DNA of 64,000 bases, taken from positions 1,737,111 through 1,801,110 of the forward strand of contig NZ_LILB01000001.1 of NCBI RefSeq assembly GCF_001274945.1. The letters run 5' to 3'. Source of the DNA: Viridibacillus arvi (lineage in GTDB: Bacteria > Bacillota > Bacilli > Bacillales_A > Planococcaceae). Shown piece by piece: positions 7,759 through 15,025 of this stretch (positions are counted from its first letter, which is position 1; each line of letters begins with the position of its first letter). The notes below the pieces were generated by a model. The model was not told the origin of the DNA. It made no database searches and worked only from the letters and a program-made list of their open reading frames with translations. The position numbers were made by a program, and so were the translations under genes.

Positions 7759-9021
7759 GTGATTCTATTGTCAAATAATCAAAAGTTTGATAGAGATATG
7801 ATGCGTCAAACGAACTCTTCATTGGTCCTTAGGATGCTAAAAGAAAAAGAGGTATTATCTAAAACAGAGTTATCCAAAATCACGAAGCTAACAGTTCCAT
7901 CAATTACAAGTATCCTTTCAGAACTTGAAAGTTATGACCTAATAAATACACTTGGCCAAACACCGATAAAACGTGGTCGCTTTCCCGTTATGTACCAACT
8001 AAACTTTAATGCTTTCTACATAATTGGTATTACGATTCATTCTGAATCCATTAAAATAGTTATTATAAACTTGAATGGACAAGTAAAAAATAGTCTCACA
8101 AAACCATTCGGTAATAATATCGATTCCGACCATGTACTTGAAGAAGTAAGACTTTTAGTTGAAGACATCATAAAAAAGTCAAAAATTAAAAAAAATAAAA
8201 TAATCGGGGTCGGGGTTGGAATGCACGGGATTGTCGACCCATTTAACGGGATTGCTATCTATCCGCCTCACCTCGGTTGGCGTGACGTCCCTATTTCCGA
8301 AATCCTAGAAAAAAAATTAAACTTACCTGTTCTTGTAGATAGTGACTGTAATGTTCTCGCTCTTGCTGAACGTTGGTTTGGAAAAGGGGTCGATCAAAAT
8401 TCCTTTATTGTTATGAATGTAGATTATGGGATTGGAACCGGGATTATGATCTCCGGTAATCTCTTTCACGGAGCAGACTATGGAGGTGGACAAATTGGTC
8501 ATATAACTGTAATTGGAGACGGACTTAAATGTTCTTGTGGTAACTACGGCTGTCTCGAAACCGTAGCAAGCGAGTCAGCAATATTAAATGGGGTACGAAA
8601 AAAGATTAACCAAGGATTTGATAGCATATTATTAGAATTAACAAATAATCAACCTGATTCAATAACCTTAGAACATATTTTTAGAGCAGCAACTATTGGC
8701 GATGATTTGTCTAAACAGGCACTGAAAGAAGCAGGACACTATCTAGGGATTGGAATTTCTACATTAGTAAATCTTTTTAATCCTCAGCAAATTATCTTGA
8801 CAGGCGAAGTCTCCATTGGGAACGAATTTATTATTCAATCTTTAGAAGATGCCGTTAACCAAAAATCACTATATACAAATACCCGTAATCTTGAAATTAC
8901 TACTTCAAACCTCGGAGGTTTTTCGGGTGCCATTGGTGCCTCAACTTTGTGGATAGATGCATTATTTAATGGGAAGTTAAAAATGGACGAACTTCTTCAA
9001 AAGAGGGACATGAAGAAATAA
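7759..9021 (+). CDS. ROK-family transcriptional repressor (NagC/XylR type)
   Basis: A 420-residue regulator with an N-terminal winged helix-turn-helix (about 15-65, including SKTELSKITKLTVPSITSIL) and a C-terminal ROK sugar-kinase-like domain. The ROK zinc site is intact: H248 in GQIGHITV and C258, C260, C265 in CSCGNYGCLE. It is divergent from the galactonate operon and is expected to repress it until a sugar or sugar-acid inducer binds. The start is uncertain: GTG at 7759 is only about four bases from AAGGA, whereas TTG at 7768 (giving MSNNQKF) is about 13 from it. A strong bidirectional terminator follows. Confidence 0.9.
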   Translation: MILLSNNQKFDRDMMRQTNSSLVLRMLKEKEVLSKTELSKITKLTVPSITSILSELESYDLINTLGQTPIKRGRFPVMYQLNFNAFYIIGITIHSESIKIVIINLNGQVKNSLTKPFGNNIDSDHVLEEVRLLVEDIIKKSKIKKNKIIGVGVGMHGIVDPFNGIAIYPPHLGWRDVPISEILEKKLNLPVLVDSDCNVLALAERWFGKGVDQNSFIVMNVDYGIGTGIMISGNLFHGADYGGGQIGHITVIGDGLKCSCGNYGCLETVASESAILNGVRKKINQGFDSILLELTNNQPDSITLEHIFRAATIGDDLSKQALKEAGHYLGIGISTLVNLFNPQQIILTGEVSIGNEFIIQSLEDAVNQKSLYTNTRNLEITTSNLGGFSGAIGASTLWIDALFNGKLKMDELLQKRDMKK

Positions 9022-9143
9022 GTATAGATATCGAACAAGAATTGGATAAAGAAAGAAATAGCTACCTTTCTGAACATATTACATATATCTTTTAGCCATC
9101 TCAAAAAGGTACACTTTTTTGGGTGAAGGAAAAGAAGATAGAA

Positions 9144-9196
9144 AAAGAGGAGAAGGATTACTTATAATACAGTAATCCTTCTCCTCTTTCTTATTC
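9144..9196. terminator. Bidirectional terminator between the ROK gene and the small gene at 9293
   Basis: A perfect 19-bp stem (9144-9162 with 9171-9189) and an 8-nt loop, A-rich on the left and T-rich on the right. It serves the rightward repressor gene and the leftward small gene. Confidence 0.9.
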
Positions 9197-9292
9197 ATTT
9201 ATAGGTAGTAAATATGAACATACGTTATACAAACCCTTTAGAGATAAATGTATAAAATGAATGTTCATTTTTAGTCGATATTATTTAATCGA

Positions 9293-9562
9293 TCATTTTT
9301 CACTATTAACTATATTAAGGCACCAAGAGAAATTATCCCAAGCAGAATACCAGCCGTTGAAAAGTTCTGAGGAATCATCCCAACGAACATCGAATTTCTT
9401 CTGTCCGTCTATATCTACTAAATACAAAGAGAGAGTCTCATCAACCTTAGAAACAGCTAGCTTCATACCGTTTTGAAGTTCTTCTTCACTAAATTGAACG
9501 TCTGAAACCGGACGTAGCTGTGCCTGTTCAAATACTTGTTTGTTACTGATTATGTAATTCAT
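9293..9562 (-). CDS. Small hypothetical protein, 89 residues
   Basis: I do not recognise this protein. It is preceded by a strong TGGAGGT ribosome-binding site seven to eight bases before the ATG, and ends before the strong bidirectional terminator, so it is very likely real. The product is soluble-looking and acidic, has no signal or membrane segment, and ends in a Trp-rich tail (FNGWYSAWDNFSWCLN). The middle, with KVDETLSLYLVDIDGQKKFDVRW, looks like a small beta-rich fold. It is monocistronic, between the accessory galactose island and the conserved core. Confidence 0.7.
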   Translation of the reverse strand: MNYIISNKQVFEQAQLRPVSDVQFSEEELQNGMKLAVSKVDETLSLYLVDIDGQKKFDVRWDDSSELFNGWYSAWDNFSWCLNIVNSEK

Positions 9563-9796
9563 AATAAACCTCCAATAAAACTTTCAATTAATTTTAAGTT
9601 CCTACTTTATCTGCAAATTATAGGACTATAAAAGTATACCCTATATTCATTCAGCAATGAAAATAATAAAAAATGAGCTTGGCTCTTTTCAATTGAATCT
9701 AACCTTAAGACGTGTCTAACGACTTTATATAAACTTCTAACCTATTCAAATAAATCGGAAGATAATCTAGTTCATATACATAAAATATTGTAGGAA

Positions 9797-9843
9797 CAAA
9801 AAAGGGATTCAGATTCAATGACCGAAGCCCTGACCTGATCCCT
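9797..9843 (-). terminator. Terminator downstream of tRNA-Arg
   Basis: On the minus strand AGGGATCAG pairs with CTGAATCCCT (one bulged base) around a G/C-containing loop, followed by TTTTTTG. It probably ends transcription of the tRNA and of the ysnB unit. The rest of 9563-9890 holds no gene that I can support; a 9-bp inverted repeat at 9851-9885 has no T-run. Confidence 0.65.
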
Positions 9844-9890
9844 AATGTTTATATACACTGTTATACCAACGTACATAGTGTATATTATTA

Positions 9891-9964
9891 CGTCCCAGGA
9901 GGGATTCGAACCCCCGACCGACGCCTTAGAAGGGCGCTGCTCTATCCAGCTGAGCTACTGAGAC
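9891..9964 (-). tRNA. tRNA-Arg (anticodon UCU)
   Basis: Complete cloverleaf on the minus strand. The acceptor GTCTCAG pairs with CTGGGAC, the D arm is GCTC...GAGC, the anticodon stem is GCGCC/GGCGT with the loop CTTCTAA (anticodon TCT), and the T arm has GGTTCGAATC. The discriminator base is G and CCA is not encoded. It reads AGA codons. It lies downstream of ysnB on the same strand. Confidence 0.96.
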
Positions 9965-10035
9965 AAATGTGCAATCCCGCGTTCCAACGGGAAAGACAAT
10001 ACTTAGTATATATCAGATATTTGAAAGTGTCAACA

Positions 10036-10548
10036 TTATTTTTTTAGTATAGAAAAATTCTTTTGTGTAATGATTTCATTTGTTTCTGTTTTGAATGTAA
10101 CTTGCCACTGTGTGCCGTCAAAATCGATGATTGCGAAGCTCTTTTCTTTACGACCTCTAGGCATGCGAAGGCTTCCTGGGTTAACAAACAACGTATCATC
10201 TATTAACTCTGCTCCTAGCACGTGTGAGTGGCCAAATAACACGAGGCTAGCACCTACTTCTGCCGCACGATATGAAAGTGGTAATAGAGTCAGTTTGACG
10301 TTGTATAAATGGCCGTGTGTCATATAGATTTTTTGTCCATCTATTTCTTCAATGACGTCTTCTGGAAATTGCTTATCGTAATCGCAATTCCCTCTTACTT
10401 TGTACATATTACGTAATTCATCAGCATTAAAAGATAGTTCACTATCGCCGCAATGGAACACAGCATCGATATCCTGAACATTAGAAACGACTTGTTCTAT
10501 AACTGCAGCGTCACTGTGGGTGTCACTCATTACTAGAATTCTCATCAT
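10036..10548 (-). CDS. ysnB: YfcE/YsnB-type metallophosphoesterase
   Basis: A 170-residue calcineurin-like phosphoesterase. Metal-binding motifs are SDTHSD (8-13), FHCGDSE, GNCDYD, THGH and GHSH followed by NPGS. This is the YfcE/MJ0936 subfamily, whose members hydrolyse phosphodiesters in vitro; the cellular substrate is not settled. It begins three bases after the rdgB stop and so is translationally coupled. It completes the rph-rdgB-ysnB unit known from Bacillus. Confidence 0.92.
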   Translation of the reverse strand: MMRILVMSDTHSDAAVIEQVVSNVQDIDAVFHCGDSELSFNADELRNMYKVRGNCDYDKQFPEDVIEEIDGQKIYMTHGHLYNVKLTLLPLSYRAAEVGASLVLFGHSHVLGAELIDDTLFVNPGSLRMPRGRKEKSFAIIDFDGTQWQVTFKTETNEIITQKNFSILKK

Positions 10549-10551
10549 TTA

Positions 10552-11154
10552 TCACTCCACTTCTGATACCCAAGTTGGCAATTGCTCCGCTAATAAACGA
10601 ATGGCATTACCTCGATGGGAAATGGCTCCTTTTTCAGCAGGTGTTAACTCTGCCATAGCTTTGTTAAGTTGTGGTACAAAGAAGATTGGGTCATAACCGA
10701 AACCATTTGTACCGCGTTTTTCTGTTAAAATCAAACCTTCGCAAGTACCAAAAACAGTTGTTGTTTCTTGATTTGGTCCAGCAATAGCTAGTGCACAACA
10801 AAACCGTGCAGTACGATCTTCTTCTTTTACACCTTCAAGGTTTTTCAATGCTTTTTGCATATTTGCCTCATCATCATGATCACCTGCATAACGCGCTGAG
10901 TACACACCTGGTTCACCGTTTAATACATCAATTTGTAGGCCACTATCATCAGCAATGACGATTTTACCAAGTAAGTTAGCTACTGTTTCAGCTTTTAAAA
11001 TGGCGTTCTCTTCGAAAGTTGTCCCTGTTTCTTCGATTTCTAAATCAGGTGCTACATCAAATAATGTTACGACTTCAAAGCCTAAAGGACCGAAAATTGC
11101 TTCAAAATCCTTCGCTTTCCCTTTATTTTTTGTTGCGATTACGACTTGTTTCAT
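10552..11154 (-). CDS. rdgB: RdgB/HAM1 non-canonical purine NTP pyrophosphatase
   Basis: Hydrolyses ITP, XTP and dITP to monophosphates and so keeps deaminated purines out of DNA and RNA. The 200 residues include the nucleotide-binding opening [12 protein letters not shown], the metal site [17 protein letters not shown] and [10 protein letters not shown]. The start ATG overlaps the rph stop by four bases (ATGA), which means translational coupling. It matches ysnA of B. subtilis in neighbourhood and length. Confidence 0.95.
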   Translation of the reverse strand: MKQVVIATKNKGKAKDFEAIFGPLGFEVVTLFDVAPDLEIEETGTTFEENAILKAETVANLLGKIVIADDSGLQIDVLNGEPGVYSARYAGDHDDEANMQKALKNLEGVKEEDRTARFCCALAIAGPNQETTTVFGTCEGLILTEKRGTNGFGYDPIFFVPQLNKAMAELTPAEKGAISHRGNAIRLLAEQLPTWVSEVE

Positions 11155-11912
11155 TTTACTGCCTCCATATTACGTTCAATGCGTAGTGCTACTTCACCTA
11201 ACACTTCTTTTTGAGCACTGATTAATTGTTGAACGCCTAATTCACCTAATGCTAAAAGCTCATTTAATTGTTCACGAGTAAATGTAGATTCTTCACCAGT
11301 ACCTTGTAACTCTACAAATTGTCCTTTACCTGTTTGAACAATATTCATATCCACCTCTGCTGCCGAGTCTTCAAGATAATTTAAATCTAAAATAGCGCCC
11401 TCTTCAGCTGCGATTCCTACACTTGTTGCTGCTAGGAAATCTTTTAATGGGTAGTGCGTAATTTTACCTGCGTCTTGTAGTTTCGCCACTGCATCTGCCA
11501 TTGCCACAAACGCACCTGTAATAGAAGCTGTACGAGTGCCTCCATCTGCTTGAATAACATCACAGTCGATCCAAATCGTTCTTTCTCCAAGTTTTTCTAA
11601 ATCTACAACCGCACGTAAAGCTCGTCCAATTAAACGTTGGATTTCCATTGTACGACCGCCAATTTTACCAGCTGATGCTTCGCGACGAGTTCTTGATTCA
11701 GTTGCTCTTGGTAACATTGAATATTCTGCTGTTACCCAACCTTTTCCTTCTCCTCGCATAAAAGGTGGTACTTTTTCTTCAATCGTTGCATTACAAATGA
11801 CTTTCGTATTCCCTACTGTTATTAAAACAGAGCCTTCCGGGTGCATTAAATAGTCCTTGTCCATTTGAATCGGTCTTAGCTCGTCTTTTTTACGTCCATC
11901 ATTTCTTGTCAT
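11151..11912 (-). CDS. rph: Ribonuclease PH
   Basis: Phosphorolytic 3'-5' exoribonuclease that trims tRNA 3' ends; works as a hexamer. The 253 residues carry the RNase PH hallmarks [13 protein letters not shown] at the N-terminus, [37 protein letters not shown] and [16 protein letters not shown]. It starts a three-gene unit with rdgB and ysnB. In B. subtilis gerM sits directly upstream; here only a terminator lies between it and murI. Confidence 0.96.
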   Translation of the reverse strand: MTRNDGRKKDELRPIQMDKDYLMHPEGSVLITVGNTKVICNATIEEKVPPFMRGEGKGWVTAEYSMLPRATESRTRREASAGKIGGRTMEIQRLIGRALRAVVDLEKLGERTIWIDCDVIQADGGTRTASITGAFVAMADAVAKLQDAGKITHYPLKDFLAATSVGIAAEEGAILDLNYLEDSAAEVDMNIVQTGKGQFVELQGTGEESTFTREQLNELLALGELGVQQLISAQKEVLGEVALRIERNMEAVK

Positions 11913-11942
11913 GATGTACCTCCAATTATGTTGTTTTTATTC

Positions 11943-11985
11943 ATAGTAAAACCCCGAAATGTCCATCATTTCGGGCTTTTACTAT
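11943..11985 (-). terminator. Terminator after murI
   Basis: On the minus strand CCCGAAAT pairs with ATTTCGGG, followed by GTTTTAC; flanking AGTAAAA and TTTTACT extend the pairing. It separates murI from rph. Confidence 0.8.
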
Positions 11986-11998
11986 ATTATTTACGCTA

Positions 11999-12799
11999 TT
12001 ACTTTTTTAAAGTAATTCTTTTCACTTGTATCTTCTGAAGTGGTAACCATTTGTTCGCAATTAATTGGAACATCGGCACCGAGCCCGTCGTAAAGAAACG
12101 GTGCTCTGGTGCTAATTGTTCCATTCTTGCGATATGATGATAACTCAGTAGATTTTGGACGTCCTTAGCTGTTTCTTCTGCTGAAGAGACAACATGAACA
12201 TGTTCACCTACTGTCTGTTCAATATTCCGCTGAATAAGTGGATAATGTGTACAGCCTAAAATAACCGTATCAAAACTTGTTTGATGTAATGGTTGTAAAC
12301 TTTCTTTTACTAACTGGTCAGCAAATTCCCCTTCGTACTCGCCACTCTCCACTAAAGGAACAAATGACGGGCACGCTAGTGATGTTACCCTACTAGATGA
12401 AGAAAGTGAATAGAGCGCCTCATCATATGCACCACTCTTCACTGTGCCCTCTGTACCAAGGACTACAATGTCATGGCTTTTCGTCGCTTTAATCGCCGCT
12501 CGAGCACCTGCGTTAATAACACCGATAACTGGGAACGGACATTTCTTTTGCAAGCTTTCTAAAGCAACTGCAGTTGCGGTATTGCAAGCAATGACAAGCA
12601 TTTTAATATTCATTTTTGACAATGCGTCCGCCATTTGCCATGTAAAGGTTCTCACTTGTTCTTGTGAACGTGGTCCATACGGGCATCTTGCAGTATCACC
12701 AATATAATATATGGATTCGTTCGGTAGTAATCGCAGCATTTCTTTTACAACGGTTAGTCCACCAACACCTGAATCAATCACTCCGATGGGAGCATTCAC
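11999..12799 (-). CDS. murI: Glutamate racemase
   Basis: Makes D-glutamate for peptidoglycan. The 266 residues contain the two catalytic cysteine regions, VIACNTATA and LGCTHYPLI, and the N-terminal GVIDSGVGGLTV. The start is GTG, just after the stop of the upstream MarR gene, with GAGGCGG upstream, so the two are probably one transcript. The Bacillus orthologue at this locus is racE. Confidence 0.96.
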   Translation of the reverse strand: MNAPIGVIDSGVGGLTVVKEMLRLLPNESIYYIGDTARCPYGPRSQEQVRTFTWQMADALSKMNIKMLVIACNTATAVALESLQKKCPFPVIGVINAGARAAIKATKSHDIVVLGTEGTVKSGAYDEALYSLSSSSRVTSLACPSFVPLVESGEYEGEFADQLVKESLQPLHQTSFDTVILGCTHYPLIQRNIEQTVGEHVHVVSSAEETAKDVQNLLSYHHIARMEQLAPEHRFFTTGSVPMFQLIANKWLPLQKIQVKRITLKK

Positions 12800-12809
12800 G
12801 TTAACCGCC

Positions 12810-13268
12810 TCAATCCTGGTTCATTTCGTTATATAGTTTGTGTAGTAATCTTGATAATTCTAGTACTTCTGTTTCACTAAAATCTGTTACGATGTCGTTT
12901 AAGTATTTTTGACGTTTTACAATCACTTCTTCAATTATACGTTCGCCTTCTTCTAATAGATGGATTCGAACAACTCGACGATCCTCATTGTCACGTATAC
13001 GTTTAACAAGCGCATTTTTTTCCATGCGATCGACTAAATCAGTTGTCGTGCTAAACGCTAAATACATTTTATTTGATAAATCTCCAATTGTCATGTCACC
13101 AATCTCATGAAGCCATTGTAACGCAATGAATTGCGGAGGTGTAATTGTATAGTTACTTAAAATTTCTCGACCTTTCTGCTTAATTAATGCCGAAATATGT
13201 CGAAGCTCTTTTTCCAAAAATGCTACTTGTTCAGCATCATGTGTGGACTTTGGATCTTGATTTGTCAT
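12810..13268 (-). CDS. ysmB: MarR-family transcriptional regulator (YsmB-like)
   Basis: A 152-residue winged-helix regulator; the ATG at 13268 is preferred over a GTG four codons upstream because of the AAGG and GGAG spacing. The recognition-helix area and wing (MTIGDLSNKMYLAFSTTTDLVDRMEKNALVKRIRDNEDRRVVRIHLLEEG) are typical of MarR. It is between gerE and murI exactly as ysmB is in B. subtilis. Ligand and targets are unknown. Confidence 0.9.
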   Translation of the reverse strand: MTNQDPKSTHDAEQVAFLEKELRHISALIKQKGREILSNYTITPPQFIALQWLHEIGDMTIGDLSNKMYLAFSTTTDLVDRMEKNALVKRIRDNEDRRVVRIHLLEEGERIIEEVIVKRQKYLNDIVTDFSETEVLELSRLLHKLYNEMNQD

Positions 13269-13343
13269 GTGAACCTTCACTCCTCAAAAGGATTACTTAT
13301 CCCTTTATTGTGAAGTGTTTTGACGAAAATGGCAAGAGCACAA

Positions 13344-13565
13344 TCATCCTAAAGACAATTCTCCTAGTCGAAGAAGCTCAATCATCGCTTGTGCACGGCC
13401 TGACACACCGAGTTTCTGGATAGTATTGGAAATATGATTGCGCACAGTTTTTTCACTAATGTGAAGTTGTGTGGCTATTTCCTTTGTCGAAAAGTCTTTT
13501 ACAAGTAATTGAAAAATTTCCCGTTCACGCTTTGTTAACAATGAACGATGATGTGAATGACTCAT
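13344..13565 (-). CDS. gerE: Spore-coat gene regulator GerE (LuxR-type HTH)
   Basis: Late mother-cell DNA-binding protein that acts with SigK on coat genes. The 73 residues from the ATG at 13565 are one LuxR/GerE helix-turn-helix with SLLTKREREIFQLLV, FSTKEIATQLHISEKTVRNH and IQKLGVSGRAQA, which closely matches B. subtilis GerE (74 residues). TTGGAGGG lies upstream; a GTG one codon earlier is equally possible. The longer frame to 13637 has no support. Its presence shows that the organism descends from, or is, a spore former. Confidence 0.95.
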   Translation of the reverse strand: MSHSHHRSLLTKREREIFQLLVKDFSTKEIATQLHISEKTVRNHISNTIQKLGVSGRAQAMIELLRLGELSLG

Positions 13566-13640
13566 CACACGCGGCCCTCCAATCCCCTCTTCCATGTAGC
13601 GTATGTCGGAAGTGGCAAAGCGGTGACGGCTATTCAAATT

Positions 13641-14084
13641 TTATGCTTGAACACTTTGCAATTGTGTTTCATTCCATCGTATAGACTTTCCAGATTGGCG
13701 GCTCATTTGCACAATTATTCCACGTCCTGTAAAGCATACCTCTTCCTTATTATTAATTGCTAAATAATGTAGATCTAATGATGAGTTGCCGATATTCTCT
13801 ATTTTTACAAAAATACTCAATTGCTCTTCAAAGTATACTTGCTTCACATAATCGCATTGAATATCTGCCACAACAGGAATAGCTTCTTCGTCTCCTTGCA
13901 TCCATTTCCCCATTAAACCTAGATGCTTTAGAAATTCAATTCGAGCATATTCAAAATATGTGATTGGTACTGTATTATTCATATGTCCAAACATATCAGT
14001 CTCTGAAAACCTCACTTGCACAGGTACTGAAAATGAAAATCCCTTTTTCCATTCTTCCATATTATTAATGTATGATGATTGCAT
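13641..14084 (-). CDS. ysmA: Hot-dog-fold acyl-CoA thioesterase (YsmA-like)
   Basis: A 147-residue protein of the 4-hydroxybenzoyl-CoA thioesterase type. The catalytic-region motif FSETDMFGHMNNT has the Asp and the HxN expected of the family. The ATG at 14084 is chosen because AAAGGGGG lies eight bases upstream; the frame upstream of it has no ribosome site. It lies between sdhB and gerE as in B. subtilis. Substrate unknown. Confidence 0.88.
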   Translation of the reverse strand: MQSSYINNMEEWKKGFSFSVPVQVRFSETDMFGHMNNTVPITYFEYARIEFLKHLGLMGKWMQGDEEAIPVVADIQCDYVKQVYFEEQLSIFVKIENIGNSSLDLHYLAINNKEEVCFTGRGIIVQMSRQSGKSIRWNETQLQSVQA

Positions 14085-14176
14085 GAAATTTCCCCCTTTA
14101 AAAAATGAGCAGTTATTCATTTAATTATAACAGAAAATTCCAACAATAAACATGGACAAATATTTTATAGAAAACA

Positions 14177-14214
14177 CAAAAACAGCTTCACACAAAAGTG
14201 TGAAGCTGCTTTAA
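14177..14214 (-). terminator. sdhCAB operon terminator
   Basis: An 11-bp perfect stem CAGCTTCACAC/GTGTGAAGCTG with an AAAA loop, followed on the minus strand by TTTTTG. Confidence 0.92.
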
Positions 14215-14246
14215 AAGTTTCTAATCTGTTACTTTTCAATAGTAGA

Positions 14247-15023
14247 TTAGTCAACCATATGGTCAGAACCAAAGAAGTTTTTGAACATTTGTACTGTAGT
14301 AGCACGGTTCAAAGATGCGATAGAAGTAGTCAAAGGAATACCTTTTGGACATGCAACTACACAGTTTTGAGAGTTACCACAGTTAGCAAGACCGCCTTCG
14401 CCCATGATAGCTGCTAGACGTTCGTCTTTGTTCATTGCACCAGTTGGGTGAGCATTAAATAAACGTACTTGCGAAAGAGGAGCTGGTCCCATGAAATCAG
14501 AATGAGTATTCACGTTAGGACATGCTTCAAGACAAACACCACAAGTCATACATTTAGATAATTCATAAGCCCATTCACGTTTGCGCTCTGGCATACGTGG
14601 ACCTTCACCAAGATCATAAGAACCATCGATTGGAACCCATGCCTTCACTTTTTTAAGTGAATCAAACATACGGCTACGGTCGATTTGAAGGTCACGAACG
14701 ACAGGGAAAGTGCTCATTGGTTGTAATTTAATAGGTTGTTCTAGTTGGTCAACTAACGCTGAACATGATTGACGAGGACGACCGTTAATAACCATTGAAC
14801 ATGCACCACAAACTTCTTCAAGGCAGTTCATGTCCCATGAAACTGGAGATGTATTTTTACCATCAGCAGTTACTGGATTACGTTGAATTTCCATTAATAT
14901 AGAAATTACGTTCATACCATGACGGTAAGGTACGTTGAATTTTTCCCAATATGGTTGTGAATCCGTTGTATCTTGACGTTCAATTTCTACACTAATATAT
15001 TTCGTTTCAACTGCTTGTCCCAT
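14247..15023 (-). CDS. sdhB: Succinate dehydrogenase iron-sulfur subunit
   Basis: Electron-transfer subunit of complex II on the inner face of the membrane. The 258 residues carry the plant-ferredoxin type [2Fe-2S] site (CLEEVCGACSMVINGRPRQSC) and then two C-terminal clusters with CMTCGVCLEACPN and NCGNSQNCVVACPKGIPL. It starts two bases after sdhA ends, so translation is probably coupled. Confidence 0.97.
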   Translation of the reverse strand: MGQAVETKYISVEIERQDTTDSQPYWEKFNVPYRHGMNVISILMEIQRNPVTADGKNTSPVSWDMNCLEEVCGACSMVINGRPRQSCSALVDQLEQPIKLQPMSTFPVVRDLQIDRSRMFDSLKKVKAWVPIDGSYDLGEGPRMPERKREWAYELSKCMTCGVCLEACPNVNTHSDFMGPAPLSQVRLFNAHPTGAMNKDERLAAIMGEGGLANCGNSQNCVVACPKGIPLTTSIASLNRATTVQMFKNFFGSDHMVD

Positions 15024-15025
15024 GA

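Noticed and set aside
9851-9885. 9-bp inverted repeat ATATACACT/AGTGTATAT downstream of tRNA-Arg, as terminator or attachment site
   Set aside because: No T-run follows on the minus strand, and no copy of the tRNA 3' end occurs nearby, so neither role is supported.
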